A stretch of 64,000 bases of DNA from Candidatus Methylopumilus turicensis (GTDB lineage: Bacteria > Pseudomonadota > Gammaproteobacteria > Burkholderiales > Methylophilaceae). The stretch lies in contig NZ_LN794158.1 of assembly GCF_000953015.1 (NCBI RefSeq), positions 1,488,001-1,552,000 of the forward strand, read 5' to 3'. Position 1 is the stretch's first letter; the number at the start of each line of letters is the position of its first letter. A model generated the notes under the pieces. That model saw nothing but the letters and a program-made list of their open reading frames with translations, made no database searches and was not told the DNA's origin. Of this stretch, positions 51,550-59,949 are shown in pieces. A program made the translations under genes and the position numbers.

Positions 51550-52179
51550 TTACTTTTTGCAAGCATCTTTGCGGCATAAACCACATAATGACATGCGGCT
51601 CATCGTGCCATCTTTATCAATGAACTTGTGTTTCAAAGCGCCTAACACGTGAACGCCAATCGCCACCAACATAATAATGCCAACGACTTCGTGCACTTCT
51701 ACAAACGATTCGCGAATGCCTTTATTATCAAGACCATTCATCAAGCTGATGCCAAACCATTTCACGCCATATTCAAATTTGCTGTTCATCGCCATCACCA
51801 AACCAGAGATAGGCAAAGCAAACATTAGCAAGTAAAGAAGATGGTGGCCGCCAGTAGCGAGTTTTTTCTCTGTTGCTGACATGCTATCTAATAGCGCTGG
51901 TGGGCGATGTGTGATGCGCCAAAACATACGGAAGGCAACAAGCGCCAAGATGGTAATGCCCACTGATTTATGCAAATTAAAATAGAATGTTCTTGGCGTG
52001 ACTTCTGTTGCCAAGTTCCAAGTGTAAATACCCAAATTAAACAAATCGAAAGCCGTTGATTTTGGTTGGTCCTTTGGAATGTCGGCCATAAACCAGCCTA
52101 AAGCAAACATCGCCAAAATGGCAACGCCAATGAGCCAATGCAACACAATGGCGGTTTTTGTATATTGATTCTGCGTCAT
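51550..52179 (-). CDS. Cytochrome b561 with C-terminal cysteine tail
   Basis: 209-residue inner-membrane di-heme b-type cytochrome of the prokaryotic B561 family. Four hydrophobic helices (~10-30, 68-88, 112-132, 163-183) carry candidate heme ligands His14, His70, His163 and His177. It would pass electrons between the quinone pool and a periplasmic partner. The C-terminus SLCGLCRKDACKK (Cys199, Cys202, Cys207) is unusual and predicted cytosolic. GAGGAG precedes the ATG. It lies between two quinoprotein-associated genes but on the opposite strand, so a shared job is inferred. Confidence 0.85.
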   Translation of the reverse strand: MTQNQYTKTAIVLHWLIGVAILAMFALGWFMADIPKDQPKSTAFDLFNLGIYTWNLATEVTPRTFYFNLHKSVGITILALVAFRMFWRITHRPPALLDSMSATEKKLATGGHHLLYLLMFALPISGLVMAMNSKFEYGVKWFGISLMNGLDNKGIRESFVEVHEVVGIIMLVAIGVHVLGALKHKFIDKDGTMSRMSLCGLCRKDACKK

Positions 52180-52283
52180 TACTTTCTCCTCTTTTAGATA
52201 TTTTTTCTTAAACTTAGCGTGCTATATTGCATCATAAACCGTTGTCTTGCTAGACCTGAATTTAATCCCTGTAAGGATTTTAA

Positions 52284-53204
52284 ATGTTAAAAAGAATAAT
52301 GCTAGCGATAGCCACAATTTTGAGTACCACATTTGCACTTGCCAGCCCATTAACCATGGAAAACTTAGGAAACGGTATTTACGTGCATCATGGTGTGCAC
52401 GAAGATATGTCCGAGGGATATCATGCTGACATTTGCAATTTGAGCTTTATCGTTGGGAGCAAGGGTATTGCAGTGATTGATACGGGCGGTAGCTTAAAAA
52501 CTGGTCAAGCTTTGCGTGAGGCGATTCGGCAAGTTTCAGAATTGCCGATTTTATATGTGATTAATACCCATGTGCATCCAGACCATATTTTTGGTAACGC
52601 GGCATTTATTCAAGATAAAGCCACTTTCGTGGGACATGAAAAACTGCCGGATGCGATGGAACGCCGTCGTGAGAACTATTTACGGATTAACCAACAATGG
52701 TTAGGTGATGCATTTGCAGGAAGCGAAATCATTAAACCCAGCTTGCTAGTGAAAGGCGAGAGCAAACTAGATTTGGGCGACAGAACGCTTTTGCTAACCG
52801 CTTACCCAATCGCACACACCAACACTGATTTAACGGTATTTGATCATAAAAGTTCAACGCTCTGGACCGGCGACTTGCTTTTTGTGGAGCGCACTCCTTC
52901 AATTGATGGTGACATCAAAGGCTGGTTAGCGGTGATTAACGCGCTGAAAACCAATGAAGCAGAATTTGCGATTCCTGGGCACAGCAGTTCACTGAAAGAT
53001 GCGAATTGGAAAAAGCAGCTGAATGATCAAGAGCGTTACTTATGGACGCTATTAAACGATATTCGTGCGAGCATTAAAAAAGGCGAGGTGATGGAAAAAG
53101 CAATGGGAACCGCCGCTGCTTCTGAGCGCAGCTATTGGCAACTCTTTGATATCGTTAATCGACGTAATGTGAACAATATTTATCCTGGATTAGAGTGGGA
53201 GTAA
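52284..53204 (+). CDS. SoxH-like metallo-beta-lactamase-fold hydrolase, quinoprotein relay type
   Basis: 306 residues with a signal peptide (~1-20, LALAS), so periplasmic. The MBL motif is THVHPDH (95-101); further metal ligands are likely His178, Asp197 (WTGDLL) and His233 (IPGHSS). The NHxHPDHxxGN form and the 3-kb context match the quinoprotein relay system metallohydrolases, relatives of SoxH linked to PQQ dehydrogenases. The SoxYZ-like protein nearby may be its substrate, e.g. by hydrolytic release of a thiol-bound group; this is inferred. AAGGA sits well upstream of the ATG. Confidence 0.82.
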   Translation: MLKRIMLAIATILSTTFALASPLTMENLGNGIYVHHGVHEDMSEGYHADICNLSFIVGSKGIAVIDTGGSLKTGQALREAIRQVSELPILYVINTHVHPDHIFGNAAFIQDKATFVGHEKLPDAMERRRENYLRINQQWLGDAFAGSEIIKPSLLVKGESKLDLGDRTLLLTAYPIAHTNTDLTVFDHKSSTLWTGDLLFVERTPSIDGDIKGWLAVINALKTNEAEFAIPGHSSSLKDANWKKQLNDQERYLWTLLNDIRASIKKGEVMEKAMGTAAASERSYWQLFDIVNRRNVNNIYPGLEWE

Positions 53205-53291
53205 ATAAGCATTGAAGTAGTAAAAACGATGCTTCATGTATAATCTGAGCTTCACTTACGAACCGTTTAATCGCTGCATATAGATAAACAC

Positions 53292-54029
53292 TTGATACAG
53301 AAGCATCGCTTTCATATTTTGACCAAATTATCCCCACCTTTATTTAATCGTGAAAATGCGCTGACATGGGCGTTTTTTATTTCTATTGGGCTGCATTTAA
53401 TTGCTGCCCTAGGGATACCCAATATTTCTTTGGAAGAGCCGGTTAAACCACCAGAATTGATTATTGAATTAGCGCCACCTAAACCAGAACCACCGGCGCC
53501 TCCTGCTCCAGTTAAACCACCCGAACCGGTAAAACCTAAAATAGTCCCGCCGCCAAAAGCGAAGCCAATTCCTCAGCCAGTTGTGAAGACAGTTAGTACG
53601 CCGCAACCGGTTAGCGAGCCACCTCCAACAGTCATTGCTGCTGCCCCAAAAGCGGAAGTGACACCAGTTTTTGTGGCGCCTACGCCTGTCGTGGCTAAAC
53701 TAGAACCACCAAAGCCTTCGGTTAATCAAGCCGATCTTGATTCAGCACGTAATCAATACGGAAGTGCGTTAAGCCGTGAAATTGCTAAACACATTAACTA
53801 TCCAGGTATTGCAAAAATGCGTGGCTGGCAGGGCGTCGTTGAAATTGATTTCCAGTTGGATGGAAATGGCAAAATTTTGAGCCAAAAAATCCATACTTCA
53901 AGCGGCTTTGAAGTGCTTGATAAACAAGCGCTAGAGATGGTTAAAAAATCGAACTTCCCCACGCCTCCAGAAGTCCTAAAAAGTAACGCATTTAACGTTA
54001 CGGTGCCTGTTTCATTTCGACTCGAGTAG
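53292..54029 (+). CDS. tonB: TonB-type energy transducer
   Basis: ~245 residues: one membrane anchor (~29-43, WAFFISIGLHLIAALGI), a long Pro-rich periplasm-spanning linker (~46-150 with repeated PKPEPPAPP, KPPEPVKP and PPPK blocks), and a C-terminal TonB domain (YPGIAKMRGWQGVVEIDFQL...FPTPPEV). It would power outer-membrane receptors such as the one at 48-50 kb. No exbB or exbD is adjacent. No ATG precedes the helix; TTG at 53292 or TTG ten codons later are the candidate starts, so the N-terminus is uncertain. Confidence 0.88.
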   Translation: MIQKHRFHILTKLSPPLFNRENALTWAFFISIGLHLIAALGIPNISLEEPVKPPELIIELAPPKPEPPAPPAPVKPPEPVKPKIVPPPKAKPIPQPVVKTVSTPQPVSEPPPTVIAAAPKAEVTPVFVAPTPVVAKLEPPKPSVNQADLDSARNQYGSALSREIAKHINYPGIAKMRGWQGVVEIDFQLDGNGKILSQKIHTSSGFEVLDKQALEMVKKSNFPTPPEVLKSNAFNVTVPVSFRLE

Positions 54030-54135
54030 CGCTAAAGAGTAGAAATTTGAGGGCTTCTTCAAATCTTCATAAAACTTACTTGCGCTAATCTTTTTTTTTA
54101 ACAACAATGAGCGTAAGTCAATTCAATCAAACACC

Positions 54136-54591
54136 ATGAACAATACCAGCGTCCCAGACTTCGAACTCCCATCCACTGGCGGTAAAACTTTCAAGCTTTC
54201 AGCGCATCTCGGCAAAACACTTGTCATTTACTTTTACCCAAAAGACGCAACGCCCGGATGCACCACACAAGGTCAGCAATTTCGCGATCATTACGCAGAA
54301 TTTAACTCTGCAAATACTGAAATCTTTGGCATTTCTCGCGATAGCATTAAGTCACATGAAAACTTCAAAGCGAAATTTGAGTTTCCGTTTGATCTACTAG
54401 CCGATACTGAAGAACTAGCCTGCCAATTATTTGGCGTGATCAAAATGAAAAAAATGTACGGCAAAGAGGTGCGTGGCATTCAGCGCAGCACCTTTATTAT
54501 CAATAAAGATGGCGTATTAATCCACGAATGGCGCGGCGTTAAAGTGGATGGCCACATCCCCGAGGTATTAGAATTTATTCGTTCTTTATAG
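54136..54591 (+). CDS. bcp: Thioredoxin-dependent peroxiredoxin (Bcp/PrxQ)
   Basis: 151-residue peroxidase reducing hydrogen and alkyl peroxides. Peroxidatic Cys42 is in DATPGCTTQGQQFRD. The resolving cysteine five residues later, as in E. coli Bcp Cys50, is Gln here. Another Cys96 (ELACQLFGV) aligns with E. coli Cys99 and could serve. The arginine of RSTFIINKDG is present. It is likely recycled by TrxA. It begins about 100 bp after tonB and 46 bp before phoH-like. Confidence 0.93.
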   Translation: MNNTSVPDFELPSTGGKTFKLSAHLGKTLVIYFYPKDATPGCTTQGQQFRDHYAEFNSANTEIFGISRDSIKSHENFKAKFEFPFDLLADTEELACQLFGVIKMKKMYGKEVRGIQRSTFIINKDGVLIHEWRGVKVDGHIPEVLEFIRSL

Positions 54592-54636
54592 AGATTTATC
54601 TTTTCATTTTTAGTATTTTCAGGGGAATCTAATCGA

Positions 54637-56034
54637 ATGGCTAAGAAAAAGTCGGCTGGCAATAAACTATTTGTGCTTGATACCAACGTACTAATGCATG
54701 ACCCTTCAAGCTTATTCCGCTTTGAAGAACACGATATTTACCTCCCAATGGTGACCCTTGAAGAATTGGATAACAACAAAAAAGGAATCACGGAAGTTGC
54801 GCGAAATGCCCGTCAAACTAGCCGAAATTTAGAAGAGATTGTAGGTGCAGGTCTTGGCAACCTAGAAGATGGTTGCTTACTATCGATCAAAGGCAACAAG
54901 CATGCAACGGGCCGCTTGTTCCTGCAAACAGATGCCATGGATTTTTCTTTACCGATGTTGGCGGGAAGCATTGCTGATAACCAAATTTTAGGGGTTGTCC
55001 TTGCGTTAAAAAAGAAACACCCCGAACGTGAAGTCGTGCTGGTCAGTAAAGACATTAACATTCGCATCAAAGCGCGTGCCTTAAATGTCCCCGCTGAAGA
55101 TTACTTTAACGACAAAGTACTTGAAGACACCGAGCTGCTCTACTCAGGGACAAAAGAGCTCCCTGAGAATTTTTGGGATAAACACAGCAAGGACATGGAG
55201 TCATGGCAAGATGCGGGACGCATGTTTTACCGAATCACAGGCCCGCTTTGCAGAAGCTTGCTCATTAATGAGTTTGTGTTTTATGCCTTTGAAAAACCTT
55301 TTGAGGCCATTGTTAGAAGCATAGAAGGCAACACCGCTGTTTTAGAAATCATTAAAGATTTTACTCAAGTCAAACACGCTGTTTGGGGCATTGCAGCACG
55401 CAACCGCGAACAAAATTTTGCCTTGAATCTCCTCATGGACCCAGAAATAGATTTTGTCTCATTACTTGGCCAAGCGGGTAGCGGCAAAACCTTACTCACC
55501 TTAGCCTCTGCATTAACACAAACGCTGGATAAAAAAATATACAGTGAAATTATCATGACGAGGGTCACCGTTCCAGTAGGCGAAGACATTGGTTTCTTGC
55601 CCGGCACTGAAGAAGAGAAGATGGCGCCGTGGATGGGTGCTTTAGAAGACAACCTTGATGTACTGAACAAATCGGATGATGACGCTGGCGACTGGGGACG
55701 AGCCGCCACGCAAGATCTCATTCGCACACGCATCAAAATTAAATCGCTTAACTTTATGCGTGGTCGCACTTTTCTGAATAAGTTTTTAATTATTGATGAA
55801 GCGCAAAATCTGACGCCCAAACAAATGAAAACCTTAATTACGCGCGCTGGTCCTGGCACTAAAGTGGTTTGCTTGGGCAATATTGCACAAATTGATACGC
55901 CGTATTTAACTGAGGGCAGTTCTGGTCTGACATATGTGGTGGATCGTTTTAAAGGTTGGGGTCATAACGGCCACATCACACTGATGCGTGGCGAGCGCTC
56001 TCGCTTAGCTGACTTTGCTTCCGAGATCCTCTAA
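54637..56034 (+). CDS. PIN-PhoH fusion protein (PhoH2/YlaK-like)
   Basis: 465 residues: an N-terminal PIN ribonuclease domain (KLFVLDTNVLMHDP at ~10-23, acidic LEELD), then a PhoH ATPase domain from ~250 with P-loop LLGQAGSGKTLLTLAS, and LIIDEAQNLTP as Walker B. PhoH2-type proteins studied in mycobacteria act as sequence-specific RNA helicase/RNases. It is followed directly by lplT with no gap. Confidence 0.92.
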   Translation: MAKKKSAGNKLFVLDTNVLMHDPSSLFRFEEHDIYLPMVTLEELDNNKKGITEVARNARQTSRNLEEIVGAGLGNLEDGCLLSIKGNKHATGRLFLQTDAMDFSLPMLAGSIADNQILGVVLALKKKHPEREVVLVSKDINIRIKARALNVPAEDYFNDKVLEDTELLYSGTKELPENFWDKHSKDMESWQDAGRMFYRITGPLCRSLLINEFVFYAFEKPFEAIVRSIEGNTAVLEIIKDFTQVKHAVWGIAARNREQNFALNLLMDPEIDFVSLLGQAGSGKTLLTLASALTQTLDKKIYSEIIMTRVTVPVGEDIGFLPGTEEEKMAPWMGALEDNLDVLNKSDDDAGDWGRAATQDLIRTRIKIKSLNFMRGRTFLNKFLIIDEAQNLTPKQMKTLITRAGPGTKVVCLGNIAQIDTPYLTEGSSGLTYVVDRFKGWGHNGHITLMRGERSRLADFASEIL

Positions 56035-57225
56035 TTGAAAAGCGTCATGGGCAAAGGATTTTTCACGCTACTACTGGCACAGTTTTTATCTGCCGTCGCG
56101 GACAATGCTTTGCTCTTCGCTGCCATTGCGCTTCTTCATCAACTCAACGCGCCAACTTGGCATGAGCCTCTTTTAAGAGAGTTTTTTATTATCTCTTATA
56201 TTGTCTTGGCTCCCTTTGTTGGCCCCTTTGCCGATGCTTTACCTAAAGGCAAAGTGATGTTTTTGAGTAATGGCATCAAGTTTTTTGGTTGTGTGTTGGC
56301 TTTGATGGGCGTCCCGCCACTTTATGCCTACGCCATTGTTGGGATCGGTGCCGCAGCCTATTCGCCTGCAAAATACGGCATCCTGACTGAAATGCTCCCC
56401 CCCAATCAACTCATTATGGCCAATGGCTGGATGGAGGGGACAACCGTGACTGCCATTATTTTAGGCCCTGTGTTTGGCTCTACCATATCCGCGAACGACC
56501 CTTACTTTGGTATTGCAATTATTACTGGCCTTTATTTGTTGGCGGCTTATTTTAATTATCACATCCCAAAAATGCCGATTGATCACCGCGTTGAACAGCG
56601 CTCATTGAGCTTCCTGATGAAGGACTTTTGGCACGCCTTTACGACACTTTGGAAGGATACCCAGGGTCAAGTCTCACTTGCTGTGACAACACTGTTCTGG
56701 GGCGCTGGCGCAACACTCCAGTTCGTGGTCTTGAGATGGGCGGATCAAAATTTTGGATTCAATCAAACAGATGCAACCAAACTCATTGGCGTTCTTGCCG
56801 TTGGCATTGCCGTTGGCTCTGTGATTGCTTCTATTTATGTCAAACTAGAAAAAGCAGCAAACGTTCTTCCAGCTGGCATTTATATGGGCGTGTTAGTGGT
56901 TGGCATGGTGTTTGTTCATAATCCGATAGTTGCGGCTATCCTGTTGTTCTCGATTGGCGTACTAGCAGGCTACTTCTTGGTGCCTCTCAACTCGCTATTG
57001 CAGCACCGTGGCCACACGTTACTGGGCGCAGGCCACTCGATTGCTGTTCAGAACTTCAATGAAAATATTGGGATTCTGCTGATGCTTGGTGCCTACACGT
57101 GGATGGTTGGGAAAAATTTTGAAATCGACCATATCATTATTATTTTTGGTTTATTTGTGATCTTAACCATGGGGGCGATTGCCCACTTATACCGAAAACA
57201 CATTCAACAAAAAAGCCCAGCTTAA
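56035..57225 (+). CDS. lplT: Lysophospholipid transporter LplT
   Basis: 396-residue major facilitator protein with about 12 helices. GFFTLLLAQFLSAVADNALL at the N-terminus and SPAKYGILTEMLPPNQLIMANGW are LplT signatures. LplT flips lysophospholipids inwards for reacylation by Aas; no aas gene is seen here. The frame opens with TTG directly after the upstream TAA; ATG at 56047 is the alternative. The minus-strand terminator of the next gene lies inside its last codons. Confidence 0.88.
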   Translation: MKSVMGKGFFTLLLAQFLSAVADNALLFAAIALLHQLNAPTWHEPLLREFFIISYIVLAPFVGPFADALPKGKVMFLSNGIKFFGCVLALMGVPPLYAYAIVGIGAAAYSPAKYGILTEMLPPNQLIMANGWMEGTTVTAIILGPVFGSTISANDPYFGIAIITGLYLLAAYFNYHIPKMPIDHRVEQRSLSFLMKDFWHAFTTLWKDTQGQVSLAVTTLFWGAGATLQFVVLRWADQNFGFNQTDATKLIGVLAVGIAVGSVIASIYVKLEKAANVLPAGIYMGVLVVGMVFVHNPIVAAILLFSIGVLAGYFLVPLNSLLQHRGHTLLGAGHSIAVQNFNENIGILLMLGAYTWMVGKNFEIDHIIIIFGLFVILTMGAIAHLYRKHIQQKSPA

Positions 57226-57237
57226 ACAAAGCTGGGC
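57207..57237 (-). terminator. Terminator of the minus-strand xox-side genes
   Basis: On the minus strand GCCCAGCTT/AAGCTGGGC (9 bp, 5-nt loop) is followed by TTTTTTGTTG. It is 25 nt after the NDH-2-like stop and overlaps the final codons and stop of convergent lplT. Confidence 0.88.
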
Positions 57238-57261
57238 CTCTCAATTTGACCTCTCAAGCTT

Positions 57262-58596
57262 TTAATGCAGTTTTACTTGAGGCTCTGTGCGCCTTGTAAT
57301 CATGCGAGCAAGCGTCTGTAAGAACACGGTAAAAAACCCATGTAATGCGATTAAATGCATTTTATAAAGCGATTGATACATTAATCGCGCAAACATACCC
57401 TCAATAAACATTGTCCCGCCTGACACTGACCCCATTAGGCTTCCAACGGTTGAATAACTGCCAAGATTCACAAGCGATCCATAGTCTCGATATACATAGT
57501 TTGGCAACGCTTTACCATTCAAGCGTGCTTTGACTGTTTTTATGAGCATAGAAGCTTGCTGATGGGCGGCTTGCGCTCGAGGTGGCACATTATCAATGCT
57601 GCCAGCCCTCGGACACGCAGCGCAATCTCCAAATGCAAATATGTTTTCATCTAGCGTTGTTTGCAAGGTTTGCTTCACGATCAATTGATTAATACGATTC
57701 GACTCTAGACCATCTATGCCATTCAGAAAATCTGGCGCTTTAATGCCAGCAGCCCAAACGACAAGCTCAGATGGAATAAACCTGCCGCTGTGGGTGTAAA
57801 TCCCTTTATCCGTGACTTCCGTCACACGTTCACCCGCGTAGACACGAACACGCAATTTACGTAGTTCTAAATCGACGGCTTTGGACAAGTTAACAGGCAA
57901 TGCTGGCAACACACGATCTGACGCCTCAATCAACGAAATGTTGATGTCTTTATCTGGATCGATTTTATCAAGACCATAGGCTGCCAACTCACGGGTAGTA
58001 TTGTGTAATTCTGCTGATAGCTCCACACCCGTCGCTCCGGCCCCCACAATCACAACCTCAAGTTGCCCAGCATGTACTGGTCCAGCTTGCGTTTGTGCGC
58101 GCACTAACGCATTGTGCAGGCGTCGATGGAATCGCTCTGCTTGATCCATCGTATCTAATGCAATTGAATTCTCGCGAGCGCCTTTAATACCAAAATCATT
58201 GGTTGTACTTCCAATGGCAATAATTAAGGTGTCGTATTTAATTGTTCTTCTCGGAATAATTTCAGCGCCGTTTTCGTCGTAATTGGCGCTGATATACACC
58301 TCTTTTTTAGAGCGATCCAAGCCATCCATTTCACCAAGCCTAAAATTAAAGTGATGCCAATGGGCTTGGGCTAAATACTCTAATTCATGCTTGTCTGGAT
58401 TCATGCTGCCCGCTGCAATTTCATGCAGCAAAGGCTTCCACACGTGGGTTCTTGTTCGATCAATCAGGGTAATTTCTGCTTTACCCTTGCGGCCAAGGCT
58501 ATCACCAAGGCGTGTAGCAAGCTCTAAGCCACCGGCGCCACCGCCAACAATGACGACTTGGTGAAGATCTGCATTTGATCGTTTTTTGAATCGCAT
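57262..58596 (-). CDS. NDH-2-type NAD(P)/FAD oxidoreductase
   Basis: 444 residues with two dinucleotide-binding folds: FAD loop VVIVGGGAGGLELATRLGD (~14-32) and NADH loop VVIVGAGATGVELSAELHN (~160-178), plus the FAD motif IFAFGDCAACP. The C-terminal ~60 residues contain hydrophobic stretches suited to membrane attachment. This is the type II NADH dehydrogenase family, which feeds NADH electrons to quinone without pumping protons. It lies 34 bp after the lipoprotein cytochrome and could balance NADH made in formaldehyde oxidation; that link is inferred. Confidence 0.88.
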   Translation of the reverse strand: MRFKKRSNADLHQVVIVGGGAGGLELATRLGDSLGRKGKAEITLIDRTRTHVWKPLLHEIAAGSMNPDKHELEYLAQAHWHHFNFRLGEMDGLDRSKKEVYISANYDENGAEIIPRRTIKYDTLIIAIGSTTNDFGIKGARENSIALDTMDQAERFHRRLHNALVRAQTQAGPVHAGQLEVVIVGAGATGVELSAELHNTTRELAAYGLDKIDPDKDINISLIEASDRVLPALPVNLSKAVDLELRKLRVRVYAGERVTEVTDKGIYTHSGRFIPSELVVWAAGIKAPDFLNGIDGLESNRINQLIVKQTLQTTLDENIFAFGDCAACPRAGSIDNVPPRAQAAHQQASMLIKTVKARLNGKALPNYVYRDYGSLVNLGSYSTVGSLMGSVSGGTMFIEGMFARLMYQSLYKMHLIALHGFFTVFLQTLARMITRRTEPQVKLH

Positions 58597-58630
58597 AAAA
58601 ATAGGTTACCTATAAAAATTAAAATACAAC

Positions 58631-59164
58631 TTATTCGTTACCAGTGAGTTTGCCATCATGACTGCGAATCCAAGCTTGGATTTGCAAGACTTCATCTGGT
58701 TTTAAGCCATTGTTTGGGTCTGTGGGGTCCATCAATCCCTTACCTTTTGCCCCCATACCACCATTAGTACCATGCCAAATAGTTTCGAACATCCCTTTGT
58801 TTGTAGCATCTTTTGCATATCGAAAGTCTGGGCCACGAAGGCTTGGGCCAGTTTGGCCGCCAGCATCTCCGCCATGACATTGTGTGCATGAATACATCTG
58901 GAATAACTTTTTACCTTGTGCAATCGCATCTGCATTGCCAATATATGGGTTCTTACCTGTGCGACTAAATTCTTTAGCCTGAGCGGTATCAAATAGCTCG
59001 GCCTTAATTTCTAATGGGCTTCCATCTTGTGTCTTAACAAAGGTAACCATGGCACTACTTGATGTGGACGCAATTGTTGATGACGGTACACTTTCTGATT
59101 GACGTGAACACCCGGCTAATACAGCAAAAGTTAACACTGAACTCCTCAATAGATTTGCTCGCAT
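58631..59164 (-). CDS. Lipoprotein c-type cytochrome, paralogue of XoxG
   Basis: 177 residues from the ATG at 59164, chosen because GGAG lies 6 nt upstream; longer starts exist to 59200. The signal ends in lipobox LAGC, so the protein is membrane-anchored. One heme site CTQCH in a YSCTQCHGGDAGGQTGPS context, with a candidate axial Met in GGMGAKG. Residues DGSPLEIK, NPYIG and KGMFETI parallel the downstream-neighbour XoxG-like protein, indicating duplication. It may relay electrons from the soluble cytochrome or XoxF to a terminal oxidase. Confidence 0.88.
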   Translation of the reverse strand: MRANLLRSSVLTFAVLAGCSRQSESVPSSTIASTSSSAMVTFVKTQDGSPLEIKAELFDTAQAKEFSRTGKNPYIGNADAIAQGKKLFQMYSCTQCHGGDAGGQTGPSLRGPDFRYAKDATNKGMFETIWHGTNGGMGAKGKGLMDPTDPNNGLKPDEVLQIQAWIRSHDGKLTGNE

Positions 59165-59236
59165 AATCATCTCCATATTTTGTATATTTTGATCTTGCAA
59201 TACTATTTTAACTCAAGTCTTGTTAATGCCCATAAA

Positions 59237-59262
59237 ACAAAAAAGGCCACCCTAGGGTGGCC
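59237..59262 (-). terminator. Terminator after xoxG
   Basis: A perfect palindrome GGCCACC-CTAG-GGTGGCC followed on the minus strand by TTTTTTGTTTT. It starts ~22 nt after the xoxG stop and separates it from the lipoprotein cytochrome gene. Confidence 0.92.
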
Positions 59263-59284
59263 TTTTGATAACACTTACAAATGT

Positions 59285-59815
59285 TTATTTCTGTGGAGTC
59301 TCATTCAACCAAGGTTTGTCACCACCACCAGCGTACATCGTACGCAACCAGCCGATAATTCTCAAAATTTCATCTGTTTTGAGCAACTCAGGATTGCCTG
59401 CAGGCTGTGAATGCCATGTTGGCATACCTGCGTTTGAACCGCCCGCAACTGTTTCAAAAATGCCTTTGTCTGTAATGTGTTTAGAGTACTGCCATGTAGC
59501 ATCTGTTGCACTTGGACCTGTTTGGCCACCTGCATTACCACCATGACATTGTGTACATGACCAATAACCAAACAACTTTTTACCACTTTTTGCTACATCA
59601 GCATCTGCCACTGCGCGTTTTGTGTAAGGATTTACACATGTCGCTAAAAACTCTTTAGCTTCTGGTGTATCTTCAGGTGTCACTTTAATATCTAAAGGAC
59701 TACCATCTTTTGTTGAAACTAATTGGCAAGCAGCATTTGCATGAATTGGTGCAAGGCCTGCTAACACCAAAAGTGAACTCAAAATAACTGCTTTTACAGC
59801 GTTGTTGCTAAACAT
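59285..59815 (-). CDS. xoxG: Periplasmic cytochrome c_L-type XoxG
   Basis: 176-residue c-type cytochrome, the expected electron acceptor of XoxF. A signal peptide covers ~1-28 (ends IHANA). A single heme site Cys87-Thr-Gln-Cys-His91 lies in SCTQCHGGNAGGQTGPS, and Met131 in NAGMPTW is a likely axial ligand. The size and arrangement fit the MxaG/XoxG family. It stands third in xoxF-xoxJ-xoxG. A long inverted repeat precedes it and a terminator follows. Confidence 0.9.
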   Translation of the reverse strand: MFSNNAVKAVILSSLLVLAGLAPIHANAACQLVSTKDGSPLDIKVTPEDTPEAKEFLATCVNPYTKRAVADADVAKSGKKLFGYWSCTQCHGGNAGGQTGPSATDATWQYSKHITDKGIFETVAGGSNAGMPTWHSQPAGNPELLKTDEILRIIGWLRTMYAGGGDKPWLNETPQK

Positions 59816-59900
59816 GTCATCTCCTAGATTTAGTGTATTAATTTCTATTTATATGTGATGCTAAAATTAACTTGAACCATTATTTTATAACGAATACGAA

Positions 59901-59942
59901 GGATGATGGTTGACTTTATTTATCTAAATTCAATCATCATCC
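59901..59942 (-). promoter_or_regulatory. Inverted repeat between xoxJ and xoxG
   Basis: GGATGATGATTGA and TCAACCATCATCC (minus strand) pair over 13 bp with one mismatch around a 16-nt loop, starting 8 nt after the xoxJ stop. No U-run follows, so it is more likely an mRNA-stabilising or processing hairpin, or a regulator site, than a terminator. Confidence 0.55.
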
Positions 59943-59949
59943 TCAGTAA

